The notes under the pieces: generated by a model
Told to the model about the DNA's origin: nothing
What the model saw: only the letters and a program-made list of their open reading frames with translations
Databases searched by the model: none
Part shown: piece by piece, positions 37,202 to 49,722 of the stretch
How the letters are laid out: each line of letters starts with the position of its first letter
How positions within the stretch are numbered: position 1 is the stretch's first letter
Assembly (NCBI GenBank): GCA_037576195.1
Contig: CM075101.1
Location: 17,794,001 to 17,858,000 of the forward strand
Direction: 5' to 3'
From: Phytoseiulus persimilis
Taxonomy: Eukaryota; Arthropoda; Arachnida; Mesostigmata; Phytoseiidae
DNA: 64,000 bases
Made by a program: the position numbers and the translations under genes

Positions 37202-40200
37202 CTGAAATTGAACTTGATTAGACTCCTGATCATTGGACAACGACCTGGAGCCAAAAATGGGGAACACTCAATAATCGTTCTAAGGGCGAGAAGGGCGCTG
37301 TCCATTTGGAAGAATCGATAGTAATCTCGACGACATGGCGCGATAAAATTCCATGCAGCAAGGCGTAGAGCAGAGAGGAATCGAATACGCGAGAGCGGGT
37401 TTCGCACTGCATTCGTTTCCCGACAACATTCCGTTAGACCCCGACGATCGGGATGGTTTCTCGCTTTGGATAAATCAGTCTCGCGCACGCACCTTGACCT
37501 GAATCGTACGGAGACGATTCTGAATACGTTCCTCGAGCTCTCGGCGCTCTTTGTTCCTCTGACTCTCGAACATAATTTTCTTCTTCGATTGGAACGCGAG
37601 CAAGAGCTCCTGTTCGCTCAGGAGGTCCTGCTTCAACTGGCGGAGTTCTGCTGTCTGGGACTCGTCAAGCCTAATCGATTGTTTCTGCAGCATTTCGGAT
37701 ATGCTCTGTTCGTATTGCTCGCCCAGCAGGGCCAACTTGCGAACCTGCGGAAGGAAAGCAAATCACATCGATGTTAGTTCCCGGCATAGCGGTACTTTAC
37801 CCCGGAAGGTGGTTCCGCGCATGCACAATGTTTGAAGGGAATGACGTCCTGTGCGCACACATGAGGCAGCTCGGTGCGTTGACGGCTCGTCCGTCCAGAA
37901 CTGCTGGCATGGTCGCTCACCTGTTCGTCCTTGAGCTTTTTGATGAGTTCCTTTTGCCGATCTCGTGGTGTGCTAGCCATCAGCTGGCTTTTCCAGGCTT
38001 TGTACTGTCGGGTCTGAATTTTGCAGGCTTCGCGGAATTGTTTCCGAATCTGCACTTCCTTGTGCTTCAGGCTCTTCGGTTGCTGTTTCACCTCGGCCGC
38101 GTGCTTTTTGTGCAACTCGTGCTCTCGCCGTGTACTGTACTGCTTTTGAAGACTCGATTCGGTCTCGTGCTGCCTACGCAGGTGCTCGCCCTTCAATTCG
38201 TGGACAGCCCTCTGCTGGGCCAGTTCAAGATTTTGAGTATCCTCGTGATGTCTCAATAGCATCAGGTGAGCTTTTTCCAGTTGCTGTTGACGTCTATCCA
38301 GTTCTTCCCTGAGTTGCTCTTGCTCCAGCTGGTGGTACTGGACCAGCTTGCGACGTCTGTACCTCCTGAAGTGGAAAGAAACATGCCGCGATCAGCCACG
38401 GCGATAAGAGTTCATCACGAGCAGAAGTATTCTGAAGTCTCCCGGCATTCCGCGCTTCATGTTTACGGAAAACTCCCCCGGGAAGAGTTGAAATGCGGAA
38501 GTTCCTCATCGGCAGAATCCCATCATATCGAGGACTCGACTGCAACCCCGAATATGAATCCGGTTCACTCTCATACACACCTGATTTCACGCCTGAGTGA
38601 GTCGGCTTGGTTGACACCTAGTCTCGTGAGCTCCTGGCTTTGGCTTTCGTGGAGTCCTGCCTTATGAATTTTGAGTTCCTCGCCGTCGTAACGCTGTTTG
38701 TACTTTTCTTTCTCGTTTTTGTACGCGGATTTCTGCAGCTGCTGGAACTTCTTCGTTTCTTCGTCTTGTTTGGCTTGGATTGCTTTAATGAGTCGCTTCT
38801 CGTTTCCCACGTTGCTTTTCACCTTCTTTTCGAGGTCCTGCTGCTGCTTGATCTGGAGCTTTTCCAGCTCCTTGCCGAACGACATCAGGAGAGCTTCGTA
38901 CTCCTTGTCGAGCTTCGCCTTGTGATCGTCCATATCCTGAAGACACTTTGCTTCTAGCACAACCAGAGCTTTGTGGTGTTGGTCCTGCATTCGTTTGTAT
39001 CCGCGCATCTGGAGCTCGTTTTCCTGTTCCTGGTGCTCCTTGATTTGACGGGTGACGATCGAAGTCGTTCGAATGGTAGCGAAGTTGTCGTTGCGGTTGA
39101 CGGTGCCCACAAGGGAACCCTGGCCTTCGAGAGCCCCGACTTCCGTCACACTGTTCAGGCTCGCGGACGAAGAGTTGCTGATGCTTTGTCGATGGATGGA
39201 ATGTCTTCCGGCATTCTGATCGTTGACACAAGAGCCGCTCGAAACATTGCTGCTCTGCGTCGAAGTGAGACTGTTGTTCTTGGAAGCGTCTCCGTCCTCC
39301 TGCAATGGAAGTTGCTAGTTACGGATCTTTTCCGTAGTCAGGGGTGAACAGTATGAAACAAACAAATCGGCATTCTGGAGGGGTATCGGGAACTCACGCT
39401 AACAGCACTGTCTGCGTCATCGTGCACGGATGCACCCTGACCATTGTCACCATTGGTCTCGCTCGTTCCATCAATCATGAGGATTTTCTTCATCTTTCGG
39501 TAGTTGATATTGTCCAACTCACGGACTGCAGATTTCGTCCTGATAATTAAATCCAGCAGAACTCGGCTGGGTCGCGGCCGAACGATGAAAGTGTGCTGGA
39601 AGTACATCGAGCACTTTTTGATAACGAGCCACCAGTGATCGCATATTCAGATAAGTGCATCGCATGAGAAGCCATTCGGAATCCGGAACTGAGCACGGAT
39701 ACCGACGTTTCAGCGGGCGATCGTTACAAGCTTTACAACCTTGAGTAATTGAGCCGCCGTTGGTCTGGTAGACGGATCCTTCTGCAGGCATTCGATCACG
39801 TAGTTCCGAAACTCCTCCGTCCACTCGTAGGTTGCCGACAGCTTGGGACTGTCATTCTGGGCGATATGATAGAGTGCTGACATCGAATGCATGTTGAAGT
39901 AGGGAGGCTTTCGTTCAGCCAACTCGATACAGGTGATTCCGAGACTCCACACGTCGATCTTCCCATCGTATTGACCCTCATCCATGGCTGAAGACAGCAA
40001 GTTTGGAACCCTCAGTTTCGTCTCCCCACAAAAATCATAACCTCGCTGTCAAGCTCATGCAGTGAACAAGCGATGGCTTGTTCTCCAATCGGGAACCATA
40101 ATTCCAAGCCAATACGATCGCGCGGAGGATCCACACTCACCTAGAATCACTTCGGGCGCCATCCAGTACGGCGTCCCCACGAATGAATTCGCGGGGCAGT

Positions 40201-41476
40201 TCATGGAGGCCGATCCGAAATCCGCCAATTTCACTCGACCGGTTTCCGTCAGGAGGATATTCCCCGCTTTCACGTCGCGGTGAATCCTCCCCCCCGAATG
40301 GAGGTAGTCCAAACCGTTGAGAGCGTCTTGACACATGGCCGCGATTTCTTCCTCCTTGAGTGGCTTTTTGTGAACCTCGATGATGTCCGACGCGGAACCT
40401 AGACAATACTCCATCACTAGCCACGCTGTGTGCTCTTTGAGGTAGCATCCTCGGTAGTCGATGGTGTTCTCGTGCTTGAGCTGACAGAGAAACCGCACCT
40501 CCTTCAGGATGTCCTGCCATTTCTGCGGAGGAATTTCATTTTCGCGGGGTTAGGCGACCCTCATAAATCGATGATAGTCAACATTAATGCGATTTTCCTT
40601 TAATCGAGGTTCTGAGTCGAAGACTCGACTGCAGCGAATGCATCATTCGGCGCGAGACGGTCATCTACAGTTACTACGTCGAAACTTGTCCATGTGGATC
40701 CTCGTCGGCGGTCTCGGCGTTTGGGTGAAGTCCCCGAGCAACACTCATTTCAGATCGTCAAGAGATGGGGAATGAACTAAACCACCGAACCTTACAACAA
40801 TTCGAAAGACACTCGCTCTGGGCATAAACAAACAGCCATTCTTCGAAACTCAGCGTCGACGGCTCGGGAACTGCTTTGACTCAGCTCGATGTTCCACAGC
40901 CCGCATTCGGTGGACAATCAGAACGACACCGCTTACAGCCGATTCGCCTCGAATGCCGGCTGTGTTTCAAAGAACACACTCCTGGCAGCGTCCGGGGCCA
41001 ATTTTCAAGTTCGTGGCAACCCCTTCACGAACTTGAGTCACTCCCGCCCGTGTTTTGACTCGGAAGACAATGCTATTTTCGGCATGAAGAATGACTTCTC
41101 ACCTCTGCACTTTGCTTGCCGGAGAACGACATCTTCTTGATTGCGACGACTTCATTGGTGATAGCGTTCCGCGCCTGCACAGAAACTTGTGTTTAGAATG
41201 GATCATGAGATAACAATCGGCAAAGACACTCATGCGTGGATTATGTCATGGTTAGAGTCCTTTATTCGGAAAGGATTGAGCGGCGCAGAGAGCGCGCCCA
41301 TCAGGGTGAGTACTCACATAGTAAACGGCTCCGAAGCTTCCGTGACCGATCTCTCTGAGGTCCACAAATACTTTCTCCGGGTCATCTCTGTCGAATAGTT
41401 CGGCTACCTGAGGGTCTTTGAGGGATCCTGGTTTGCTGCCCCCTATTCCAGGCGGCCCTGACGCCGCAACAGGCAT
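36935..41476 (-). CDS. Tao: Tao / TAOK STE20-family serine-threonine kinase, complete nine-exon gene
   Basis: Nine exons join in frame into 913 codons plus TAA: 41318-41476, 41103-41174, 40141-40522, 39740-39987, 39398-39595, 38581-39299, 37921-38365, 37493-37744 and 36935-37201, all on the minus strand and all with GT-AG introns (98-580 bp). The product has an N-terminal kinase domain (about residues 40-294): glycine loop [10 protein letters not shown], lysine 66 in VAIKK, HRD aspartate 160, DFG aspartate 178, activation segment [13 protein letters not shown] serine-rich linker follows, then a long charged coiled coil (about 430-830) and a tail with [16 protein letters not shown]. This is the Tao/TAOK1-3 architecture; family members are about 900-1040 residues, so this one is complete but compact. 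In the family the kinase activates Hippo/MST and MAPK cascades and controls microtubule stability (established knowledge). The start is the first ATG after an in-frame TAA upstream. Confidence 0.97.
37493..37744 (-). CDS. Tao: Tao exon 8: distal coiled coil
   Basis: Encodes residues 742-825 ([19 protein letters not shown] to RLRTIQVK). The acceptor is CTTCCGCAG. The donor is AAG|GTGCGT, chosen over an upstream GTCAAG because it preserves the conserved junction K|MDNERKQF. Confidence 0.93.
37921..38365 (-). CDS. Tao: Tao exon 7: central coiled coil
   Basis: Completes codon 593 and encodes residues 594-741, nearly all charged helix, with the diagnostic [20 protein letters not shown] block. It lies between acceptor TTTCCACTTCAG and donor CAG|GTGAGC. 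Confidence 0.96.
38581..39299 (-). CDS. Tao: Tao exon 6: serine-rich linker and first coiled coil
   Basis: Encodes residues 354-592 and two bases of codon 593. It opens with a low-complexity Ser/Asn stretch, then [14 protein letters not shown], a well conserved Tao block, and a long Lys/Glu/Gln heptad region. The donor is ATCAG|GTGTGT. Joining to exon 7 restores [10 protein letters not shown], equivalent to the family's EIRKFRRRKL. The stretch before that junction is shorter than in Drosophila Tao. Confidence 0.94.
39398..39595 (-). CDS. Tao: Tao exon 5: end of kinase domain and conserved linker
   Basis: Encodes residues 288-353: [12 protein letters not shown], then the strongly conserved [20 protein letters not shown] segment and an acidic, serine-rich linker. 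The acceptor is TACTTCCAG and the donor AGC|GTGAGT; both ends are phase 0. Confidence 0.95.
39740..39987 (-). CDS. Tao: Tao exon 4: kinase C-lobe
   Basis: Completes Ala205 and encodes residues 206-287 ([27 protein letters not shown], ending TAAQLLK). The acceptor is GTCTTCAG. The donor that keeps the family junction LLK|HTF is AAG|GTTGTA, a weak match. Using GTAAAG three bases further on would add one valine and keep the frame. Confidence 0.93.
40141..40522 (-). CDS. Tao: Tao exon 3: kinase core (alphaC to APE motif)
   Basis: Encodes residues 78-204. It starts at KWQDILKEV after acceptor TCCTCCGCAG and ends at MAPEVIL with donor CTAG|GTGAGT, leaving one base of codon 205. It holds HRDVKAGN (catalytic aspartate 160), DFG (178) and [11 protein letters not shown]. 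Serine 190 lines up with the activation-loop serine known in mammalian TAOK proteins. Confidence 0.97.
41103..41174 (-). CDS. Tao: Tao exon 2: ATP-binding lysine
   Basis: A 72-bp exon encoding residues 54-77, including [15 protein letters not shown] with the ATP-anchoring lysine 66. It lies between acceptor TTTCTGTGCAG and donor GAG|GTGAGA, phase 0 at both ends. It is too short to stand out as an open frame and was found by matching the family sequence between exons 1 and 3. Confidence 0.95.
41318..41476 (-). CDS. Tao: Tao exon 1: start codon and glycine-rich loop
   Basis: Encodes residues 1-53, from MPVAASG to [21 protein letters not shown] and the DPEK segment are the conserved Tao N-terminus. 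It ends in phase 0 at donor TAT|GTGAGT. A plausible acceptor (CTTTGACTTGCAG) lies about 40 bp upstream of the ATG, so the 5' leader may itself be spliced. Confidence 0.95.
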
Positions 41477-41519
41477 CGAGATCTTCGAGCGTCGACGGCG
41501 TCTACATCTCTGCAAGTCA

Positions 41520-44500
41520 AAGAATCCGGATTAATTCGATGGAGTCCGTGCGGCGATGCTGTCGGAGGAGGGAACCCACGGTTCAAACCGGTGCCACCGG
41601 CACAACAATGGGAATATAGCATCTCTGCAGGGGTCCCATGACGAGTTGGGACACAGGGTTTCGGTTCGAAGCTTCTACTGTTGCAGTGTTGTTATTGTCG
41701 TTGTTGTCAACATACCACGCGGAAGCCACGCCACGGCGTCATCGCAGAGGCCGCTCACGGAAGCTATAGTTTCGGAAATCGTTATTTCATGACAGATGGC
41801 AAATCAAACGATCCACGCGGGGCGACGACGTAAGCAAATTATTCTCCGAATGTCTCTGTTCCTCCCCCACCACTTCCCTCGTCCCGATACGTTTACTGAC
41901 AGTGATGCACTCTTCACCGCTTCAGCCCTTGCTCTCGGTCCCTTTCACGTGCGGAAATAGAAATGCGGAAGGATTCCGCAGTTGCCGAGGTTTCTTCATG
42001 GGCATGCGGAGCTTGGAGTCAGAATATTTTTCTATCCATGTCAACTTCACTGGCGGAGCTCCGGTGGACATCAGCTCGACCGCGTTGCCTCCATGGAATC
42101 GGAGCAACAGCTTCGAGAATCGAACTGAGAACGCGATCGACGCGAGCGAGCCCCGTCAGAACCGCGCTTCGAAGTAACGAGCCCATCAGAAGCTCATCCG
42201 CCCTCAGTGGGGATGACGGCCCTTCTCCCGACGGATCCGGCGACGCTGAACGCAGCTCGCGAGCCGAGCAATCGAAAACAATGATACATCAACCGCGGAT
42301 GACACATCCTCCTCCGACAGAGAATCTATTATTTGAATTCATTAACGCGCCAAATCGAATTAACATAAATTCAACCGGTGTTGGCTACGATACGAGCTAT
42401 CGGCAAACACCATCGACTCGGGTATATACTTCACTCGTATTCACCCCACAAGATCTGCAGGGGTGTGGGCGTTTAGTGGAAGCAGCAATCCAAGTTCAGT
42501 TGACGGACGGACCGAGCGAGCGGCCGACCAACTAAGAAAGCATTGGGGATCGTGATCTTAAAGACAGGCGGTCTGGCTGGCTGTCGTCTGTCGTTAATGT
42601 CTCCACGCAGAACGTCGTTGACTGCACCCACATAACGTAGAGCGGACACTCGGGTTCTGTGCGGTCTACTGGAACCTCTCCGGTATCGCAAGGCCGGATT
42701 CCCGGTGCAGTGGAGCGCGAGCGAGCGAACGAACCGGCCGAACAGTCGGAGAGGTAGCGACGATCGGCCGAAATCCGAACCAGCCGATTCAGTTGTTGTG
42801 CTGATGTTTCCTCGAATTGTTGTCGTATACGATAACTAAACGAAGACAGTGGTCGCGTTCTGCGGCTTGGCACCGCCGGACGACGATGCGTCACCCGACT
42901 CAAGATTGTTGCTTGCTGCAGTCACCAGCTCACCGTTCGGATGGCCAAGTCGCTGGTCGAAGAAAGCGGAGAAACGAGTGCTCACTCTTCTATCTTGAGA
43001 GCATCGAGAAGCTTTCGTCGTTCCTCCTCCGTCGGCGACGTGGCCCATCGTTGGACGGCACGAATAACGACAAGAGGGACGCTAAGGCAACGACACTACT
43101 CGGTTCGCTTGAGGCTGCGGACTCCGACAACGCCTCCTCTCCCGAAGGTTCCCGATTTGCGATCGCAAGAAAAAACGGAATGAAGGTCGGTTTCGAATCG
43201 GCTACTCTCTCGGCCTCACTCGCCCCGAATTTCGGGAAGTCTGATGCCGAGACACATCAGTAAGCATGTCGAACCAGATATCTTCGGCTGGAAAGTATCT
43301 CGACTCCAAGAGTGACTTTCATTCATGTTTCGGCTCGATAACGAAACGGCGCTCGGAAAGCTTCTCGCGCCTGTGAGCAGGTCAACCTGATGGCTGTCGG
43401 TGACTCACCTATGGTCTGGTATATGTGCCGGGCTGCCTTCGACCGGGTCTGGAGAAAAAGGCTGCCGCCGCAATGCCGTTCTTCTTTTCCCGAAGAGCTT
43501 CAACAATGGTTATGATAAAACAGTGATGAGGCAGCCCCCTCCAGATGTCTGTCAGTGGTTCACGCGGATGCCACTTTCGCTGTTGACGCTCGCTACATGC
43601 GACACTGATTGCTCCTGATAAACGGATCTGTATTTGCTACTCGAACAGTGGTCGCACACTCTCCTGACCCTTCGAATCCGTGAAAAACGAGCGTTAATCC
43701 AATAACCGCGGCACTGCCGGTTATGAAGTGCGCCTCCGAGACAAAATTATTTCCCTCACGATTGGTCGGAGGCCGCGCACAAAGGTCTCTCACGGTGTAG
43801 GCGTGATGCAGAGCGCTGGAACTTGGTCAAACTTCAATCATAACGCGGATGCAAGGCTCTCGGGGACTGCAAGAAGTCGCCAGAGATTCTCGGGACGACC
43901 CCGTCTCGGCGATTTAGGCGGGAATTCGGGTCGTTCCGGCATCCCGGATGCCTCTACCTTGTACTTTAACGAACCGCCTCGGTCTTTGCACAGGGCATAC
44001 GTAGGGATGCCTCACGAGTGAGTCATCTTGAGCAAACTCTGGTCCACGCAATCGAGAGAAACTTTCGAGTCTGGGGGCTGTCCCGTCGCAGGAGCGACCA
44101 ACTCTCACCCTGGGTCACCACGTGTGAACAGGGAATGCAAGATCGCAAAGCCAGATACTCTGTATGCTCATCATGGATTTGAATAGAAAACTCCGCAAGG
44201 AAGAGGTCAGACTGGTCGAGACAATCTTCCGCTGAGACAACGCTGTCATCCACTCTTCAGAGCAGTTCGAATCGGCAATGATCGTCGTTTGCATAGCTGA
44301 CAAAAGCGGAGAATACAAATGCCGCAGTTAAGACCGCCACGCAGAAATACCGCGAGCTTACCCTGTGCTCATCTGGGCAACCACATAAGAAGAGATCGAA
44401 TCGAGCGAGCCAGGGGAGTGTTTAGTCTGTGTTTGAGTTGCCTCTCGGCTCGAGCGAGTCATTGATTGGCTTCATGTGTCGATGCCATTCATCATGGTTG

Positions 44501-47500
44501 CTGACGTTGACAACAGAGCCAACACGGCCACAAGGCACCAACAGCCCTGAGGAATTGTTTTGAGTTGAGTGGCTGCTGAGCAGAATGGGAGTATCATCCG
44601 ATAATTATAGAATCGGCTCATGATTCACACGATGCCCCCGTGTCCTCCAGAACGAATCCCGCGAACTACTTCGAGAGTGGACGCGTTTCGACGTTTCCGC
44701 TGCCGAAAGCCAATAGTTCTCACTCGGTCTTCATTGTAATTATCCATCGCAGCGACGATGAAATGAATGCGCTTTCAGGGGCGTCACTTCCAACCAAGTC
44801 GGATCGAGAAATCCGCGGTACAATCGAATGCCTGCAGAGATGCGATACACGGGAATCCCGCCATGAGAGGAACCGTGCTCCCAGTTCGATGGCCTTCCAA
44901 AGCCGGAGGTAATCAACAACGCCGTGGTTCTCGATTGGGAGCGATCCATATCTCGATCACCACGTCCACCTATGGTATTGATATTTTCGGAATCTCATCC
45001 GAGCTTATTTCCTTCGTGGTCATTTCCAGGGACCCGGGAGAGAGCACTATCATGAGAGTCCAACAACCAGAGCACAAATGGTGAAAAACTTCCGTGGGTC
45101 GCTCATGTTATCTGACTGAGCTCGTCTGCTTCCTCTTCTCTCGCTGCTCTTTCCTTGAGGAACTGGCCTGCATCTTTGATTGAACTCGTCGATATATGCG
45201 ACCTTTCAGCTGTCACTCCCTTGTGCCTTTCAAGAATGTTTACATCGCTCGGCGTGAGCACTCGGCGGGCCGGTTTCCTCCACACAACATTTGTGGCTAT
45301 GAGCTTGGAGTGGAAGGGTTCTCTCTCTTTCGGAATGTCGCTAGGCTACATCGTCGGCCATGAAAATAACCACATAATGAAGGTGATAATGCGAAGCGAT
45401 CGCACTGATGCCGAGGCTGATGGAGGTGGCACTTCTGGCGAGAACTACGGTCGCTTAGACAGCAGCCTGTTCAGTCAACCAAACTCGAAACAGCTGCAAG
45501 AAGTCCCGTTGCCGATGAAACCGAATCCGTTCGCGCGGAATTTTAGAAGGGCGTTCCCGTTGGACGAGCTCTTCTAATTTGAAATACCAACGAGAGAATA
45601 CAAGGCCAAGTCTCCGGGGTTCCGACGGGGCTCAAAGGTTCAATCTCGAAAACTTCTTGAAGCCATAATCCAATTCGTACCGGAAACGCAGCCAGAGCGG
45701 CGGAAACCGAAGAAAGAGAAACAGGGAAACGAAGGGACGGTGAGGAAGGTCGGAAACGGGTCGAAGCCGCGCTTAATTCCCTCGCATCCGATGTTGTCAG
45801 AGGCTCGTAGCCCACAGGTCCCCACCATGTATCCGGAGGTTTTCGTAACGAACGAACTCCATGTTCGACTCTTGGTTATTGAGTTGGTTCTCCACCTTCC
45901 AACTATGAAGTATGGAGCCTTTCCAGAATTTTCGACCTCTTTTGCACTCATGAAAGTCAGATAGGATCGGGAGAGATGTACTTGAACCGAAAGCGGAACA
46001 AAGCCGTGAGGAAATCATCGCGTGAATGGGAAGAAACGGATGCAAAGATGGGGCAGCTTAACACGGATGCAGACAGCGAGCTCAAATTCGTGTCACGATC
46101 GCTCCTTCAGAAATGAGAAGCGTCCACCATTGTAACAGCGAAAGTTTACGAGGGTTTCTTGGGGAAACCATGCCTCATTGTGGCGACATGGCTGTGGTTG
46201 ATACTCATGTTCAAGTGAATAAGCGTGAACTATTCCGCTTTATAAATTGCGGTGACTGTTTTCCGTACCGTCGCCGGCGGGATGTCAGCAAAGATCGACG
46301 TTTGACTCGATGGAGGTGTTGAACACTCAGCCTTGTACTAATTTCTGTAAAAGCTTTCGGGTACCCTTGCGTGGAAAATGGTCGCTCATAGATCGCTTAT
46401 ATCGCGTGAAATCGAGGACTCTTTGGGTTGGGAAGTTGCTATGGATCGGTTGAGAGATGAGCAAAGCTCACCGCGCCGTCTGGCGATGTAAGAAAAGCCG
46501 ACAGACGCTCTGAGGGATCGACCAACCATCTCGTCGGGTAACTCATGAATCGACCGGGTAGACATCGACTCGAGCATGTGGTCTAAGTGAACTGCGGAGC
46601 AGCCACATCGGAACTGCAATACTGCAACCACCTCAATCTGAATCGGCCTTATTGATCAAGCGTCATAAAGCCATTGACAACAATGTTGAGCGGCTTATTC
46701 CGGACACTCTCCGTTTTTTCGCACTGTAGGATCTTCTGCGTGGGTAAGAACGAACATTTACTCTCCGTTCGACGCAGTGATTTTTGCAGTGCTCGACAAT
46801 TCATCACTTTTTGATTTATGCGCTTCCCGCTTACAGAGCCAGCGTCAGATTTCAATTCTGGAGTTATGTTGTTGTGAACTCCCCCAAACACCACTTTTTT
46901 CCCCTTTAGTGGTCCGTTCCTCATGGGAGACGAGCGACCGAACAGAAGGTGTGCATGATTTTGTAAGTTTCCGTGATCTCCCAATGTCTCAAAGAGCTTA
47001 TCGTTGATCAGAGGTGTAAAGAGCATCTCTTTCTCATCGTTTTTGAACAGCGGAATCGGCCAGAGTGGAGATAGCGTACAAATAGGCTGAAGCCAATAAA
47101 CACCGATTGCTGCCACCGTTCACAGCATGAAGTGAGAGAGATACAAGATTCGTGGTCTCACGCGTGACAGTGGCGATCGCTTCCGTTAGCGTAGTTCTTC
47201 TGTAATCACAATCTCTCGCTCGGCGATGATCTGCGGACGCCGGCCGGAGTTGGGGAAGCCTCGCAAAGTGGATTAGATGGGCACAAGCACCACCCCCGAC
47301 GCAAGCCGATACCAGCTGACCGCAAAGCCCTCAAGGTTTACATGAAGTCTCCTCCTGACCCTAATCATGACCGGAGCGGCTCCAGAGCACATAATTCAGC
47401 GAGTTCGTAAGAAGCGTGTACTTACATTCCTTCATCGGCGAATCAGATGCTCAGCTCCGGTGTGTGAATTCACCAGCGACAGGAATCCAACATCACCACT

Positions 47501-49722
47501 TCGTCACCAACACAACAACCACCACACTGGGAAACAGGTGCTCGAAGCGATCCCAGCGACTCAGCCGCTGATAGGTGATGGCGATCAATTGCCGTCGGAA
47601 TGACTTTCATTCGAGAGACAAGAAATCTGTCCTCACCGACGACACGGACTCTATCCAAAACACAGATCTCACACTACAGACTAGATGACGAAAAGCTTGC
47701 AACACAGAAACGGAAATGTGTCGTTCCGTCTAAAAGGAGAACGTGCTGGGTTTTCCGTCCCAAAAGAACGTTACGGGAGGGATGGCTAGTTAAAACCTCT
47801 AGAAGAACCGAAGACAGAATTCGCGTTTACAGATTGCGAAAATGATGTTGTTGATGATTTCTGCTGACGACGGAGCGCCCCGGGCGACTCACTGCTCTAT
47901 TCCTACGACAAAGCCTGAGGTGGACATTTGAGAAGATTCTTCCTCCGAGAATTCGACTCATACTGGAAATATTCTTGGAAAACATGACCGGAGATGGAAG
48001 CGTGAAGATGTACCGCGATTTGTAGCGTCACGGATTTGAAAAAGCCATAGACCGCCGCATCGGTTCTCCTGGAGGCTGAAAACGGATATGTAGAGGTGCT
48101 ACAGGCTCTATAAACTGTTATTGACGCCCACATCCAAACTTTATGTAACAAGGCTGGACTATCCCAGTTCCACCTCGCCGTTCAGCCATATGGCTTCGAA
48201 TCCTCACTCCCTAGCTTTAGATAGATAGATCCGAAGACACAGGTGGAGCTCTCTCGTATAATGGGTTCGACAAGATCTGGAAAGAGATGATTCTCAAACC
48301 AAAGGCGCTCCCATGCTCGTCGTGCCGGAGAGCTCATCTCAGGGCGTCGGCGCAGTTTGAAGCTTTAAGCATTGGGCTCGTCAGAGAGACGCTGTCAAAA
48401 ATGAAACATCCTCATGAAGTCGGAGAGTAGATGGGACTTCGACGCAAAAGTTTTGGCGCCCTAGGTTGAAGCCTGTTCGGACTGATTCAAAATCCGCCCG
48501 TGACTATAACCGTCGCATACTGGTTGGCTTGGTTGAGCGAGATCTCAGAAACAGGTCGAAACTGATCAGAAGTCTTGTCGGAAACGAGAAGTTTACAAGG
48601 TCATTGTGATGAGCAAGCCCAATGCCAATCCCTCAGAAGAACCGGACCGCTCTGCGAAGAGACTTGGGATAATATAGAGGCGGCATGCATCAACAGCTGA
48701 GTTTCAATTGACGCGATGAAATCATGGGGACAATGAAGACGCGCACTGAATCTTGTGGAGTAATGAACGAGTGAGCGCGTCTTCGAATGAAACGGAATAT
48801 AGCTATCAGTATCGTGATCGATCCGAGGAACTGACTCAATGTGGCTAAAGTCCAGGACAGGACATCTGACTGGCTGACTTGATGGCCGAAATTCTGGTGA
48901 GAGTTTGAGAGTCGGAACAGTTCCCGGCCTGTGTGCACCACACGGTTTGCACGTATCATACATCAAATATTGAGAATGCCGGGAGGAAAGTTTGAGAACA
49001 TTGTGAGGCATGCCTGATAACCAATCTGATTACACCCTTGTCCAGTTTCATTTTTCAAATATGCCGCGCCAGCCTGATAATGAAACCGTCCGGGTCGGGT
49101 ACAGGAAATTTAGGGTCTATATCGGAAGATCTCCAGCCAAGATGGCCGCAGTGCACGGATTCAAGGAGGAGGAGGGAAGGTTAGGAGATTTTCTTCGACC
49201 AAGTCTGAAACCCAGCCTCACTCTACCCAATACCATGCCCTAGCTCCGATCAACCTACCAAAGAACCGTCTGTTGGCTCCACTAAATTGAAATAATGACC
49301 GTTCGCGCGTCCCGTCTACGTTCTCCCCCTCGAATTCGTCTGGAGCCGACATGTTGCCCGGAGGTCTTATGGTTGCATGTTGCATCGCGATTCGCGAAGA
49401 CTTGTACCCATTCGAGTCGGATGGATGCATTATTCAAGGGACCTCCGACCGCTAAGCTGGCGGCGCGTTCGCTGGCCGAGGGGACTGACGTTGCTAGGAC
49501 ACCGCGATAGATTTGAACATGAGCCGGGCGCCAAATAGCTCAGTGAAACAAGAATATTTGGGGCGATGTGTCTCATAATGCAGTGAGGAAATCATTTAGA
49601 TATCATCAGCTTCTGAATAGGACGGATTGAGCAGTCTCGAGTGTTATTCTGTCGGGCATGCTGGGCTCTTAGGGCCTGAGCCATCATCAAGGGCAAAGTG
49701 GAAATAGGGGTACCTTCACAAT
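41520..49722. other. Upstream region of Tao; no further gene recognised
   Basis: The part next to 41520 should contain Tao's 5' UTR and promoter; no core promoter motif stands out. The remainder has scattered short frames, of which only 46649-47116 is listed. Confidence 0.45.
46649..47116 (-). CDS. Unidentified open frame
   Basis: 155 codons on the minus strand in a region of ordinary GC content, so slightly longer than expected by chance. The middle is Lys/Asn-rich (LKGKKVVFGGVHNNITPELK). No domain recognised, no splice signals that clearly bound it, and neighbouring frames are closed. It could be a fragment of an unknown mobile element or chance. Confidence 0.15.
   Translation of the reverse strand: MAAIGVYWLQPICTLSPLWPIPLFKNDEKEMLFTPLINDKLFETLGDHGNLQNHAHLLFGRSSPMRNGPLKGKKVVFGGVHNNITPELKSDAGSVSGKRINQKVMNCRALQKSLRRTESKCSFLPTQKILQCEKTESVRNKPLNIVVNGFMTLDQ

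Noticed and set aside
41476-41515. Upstream extension of Tao exon 1 ([12 protein letters not shown])
   Set aside because: It would need a TTG start; the first in-frame ATG after the upstream stop gives the family N-terminus, and TTGCAG there looks like a splice acceptor.
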